This document shows, in pieces, positions 33,084-33,086 of a stretch of DNA of 33,086 nucleotides (positions are counted from its first letter, which is position 1; each line of letters opens with the position of its first letter). The position numbers and the translations under genes were made by a program. The notes under the pieces are model-generated. The model searched no databases and was not told where the DNA came from. It saw only the letters and a list, made by a program, of their open reading frames with translations. The DNA comes from Alphaproteobacteria bacterium. Its GTDB lineage: Bacteria; Pseudomonadota; Alphaproteobacteria; Rs-D84. The stretch covers positions 1 through 33,086 of the forward strand of contig JAFGMU010000038.1 of NCBI GenBank assembly GCA_016927395.1, given 5' to 3'.

Positions 33084-33086
33084 GTA

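Overview
The window is an AT-rich stretch of bacterial chromosome, densely packed with genes on both strands. It comes from a Gram-negative bacterium: it encodes an outer-membrane barrel, signal peptidase I, SecG, several secreted proteins and a class A penicillin-binding protein. The gene set and style (ComM-like ATPase, Msp4/P44-like barrel, small AT-rich genome, signal-peptide proteins with phage tail-fibre-like text) suggest an uncultured, probably host-associated alphaproteobacterium. That placement is inference; no 16S rRNA or other phylogenetic marker was analysed.

Layout. 1-5,004: surface and envelope region with two DUF378 membrane proteins, a SIMPL-domain protein and three secreted proteins sharing an (A/S)SKxYVD-type N-terminus, one with 17 tandem 31-residue LTGSIP repeats. 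5,160-8,118: an unusual ABC ATPase/permease, tRNA-Asn and fabI. 8,164-9,741: three related unknown small proteins. 9,854-14,632: leaderless ligA, a class A PBP and an outer-membrane barrel. 14,664-18,174: comM divergent from lepB-rnc-secG. 18,201-20,829: two envelope proteins, mgtE and tRNA-Gln. 20,954-22,205: a small unknown protein and a family 2 glycosyltransferase. 22,206-23,834: the least ordinary part, with a structured RNA that looks like a transcription attenuator, an S24 repressor with operator-like palindromes, and a small HNH nuclease. 23,859-27,957: groEL-groES, HIT, DUF167, LOG and tilS. 27,984-33,017: ftsH, an MBL hydrolase, two copies of a perfect palindrome, prmC divergent from an M23 peptidase, and a short alkyltransferase-like protein.

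How the genes work together. Most are housekeeping: envelope synthesis and maturation (fabI, PBP, M23, lepB, secG), DNA replication, repair and uptake (ligA, comM, alkyltransferase-like), translation and RNA processing (rnc, tilS, prmC, two tRNAs) and protein quality control (groES/EL, ftsH). Intrinsic terminators and consensus promoters are easy to read. Several genes (ligA, prmC, the M23 gene, the barrel gene) have a -10 box only 6-7 bases from the start codon, so leaderless transcripts appear common here. The most interesting signals are the bistable RNA upstream of the glycosyltransferase gene, the repressor/HNH pair, the paired 84-bp-spaced palindromes, the divergent promoters sharing one -10 box, and key-residue substitutions in RNase III and FtsH.
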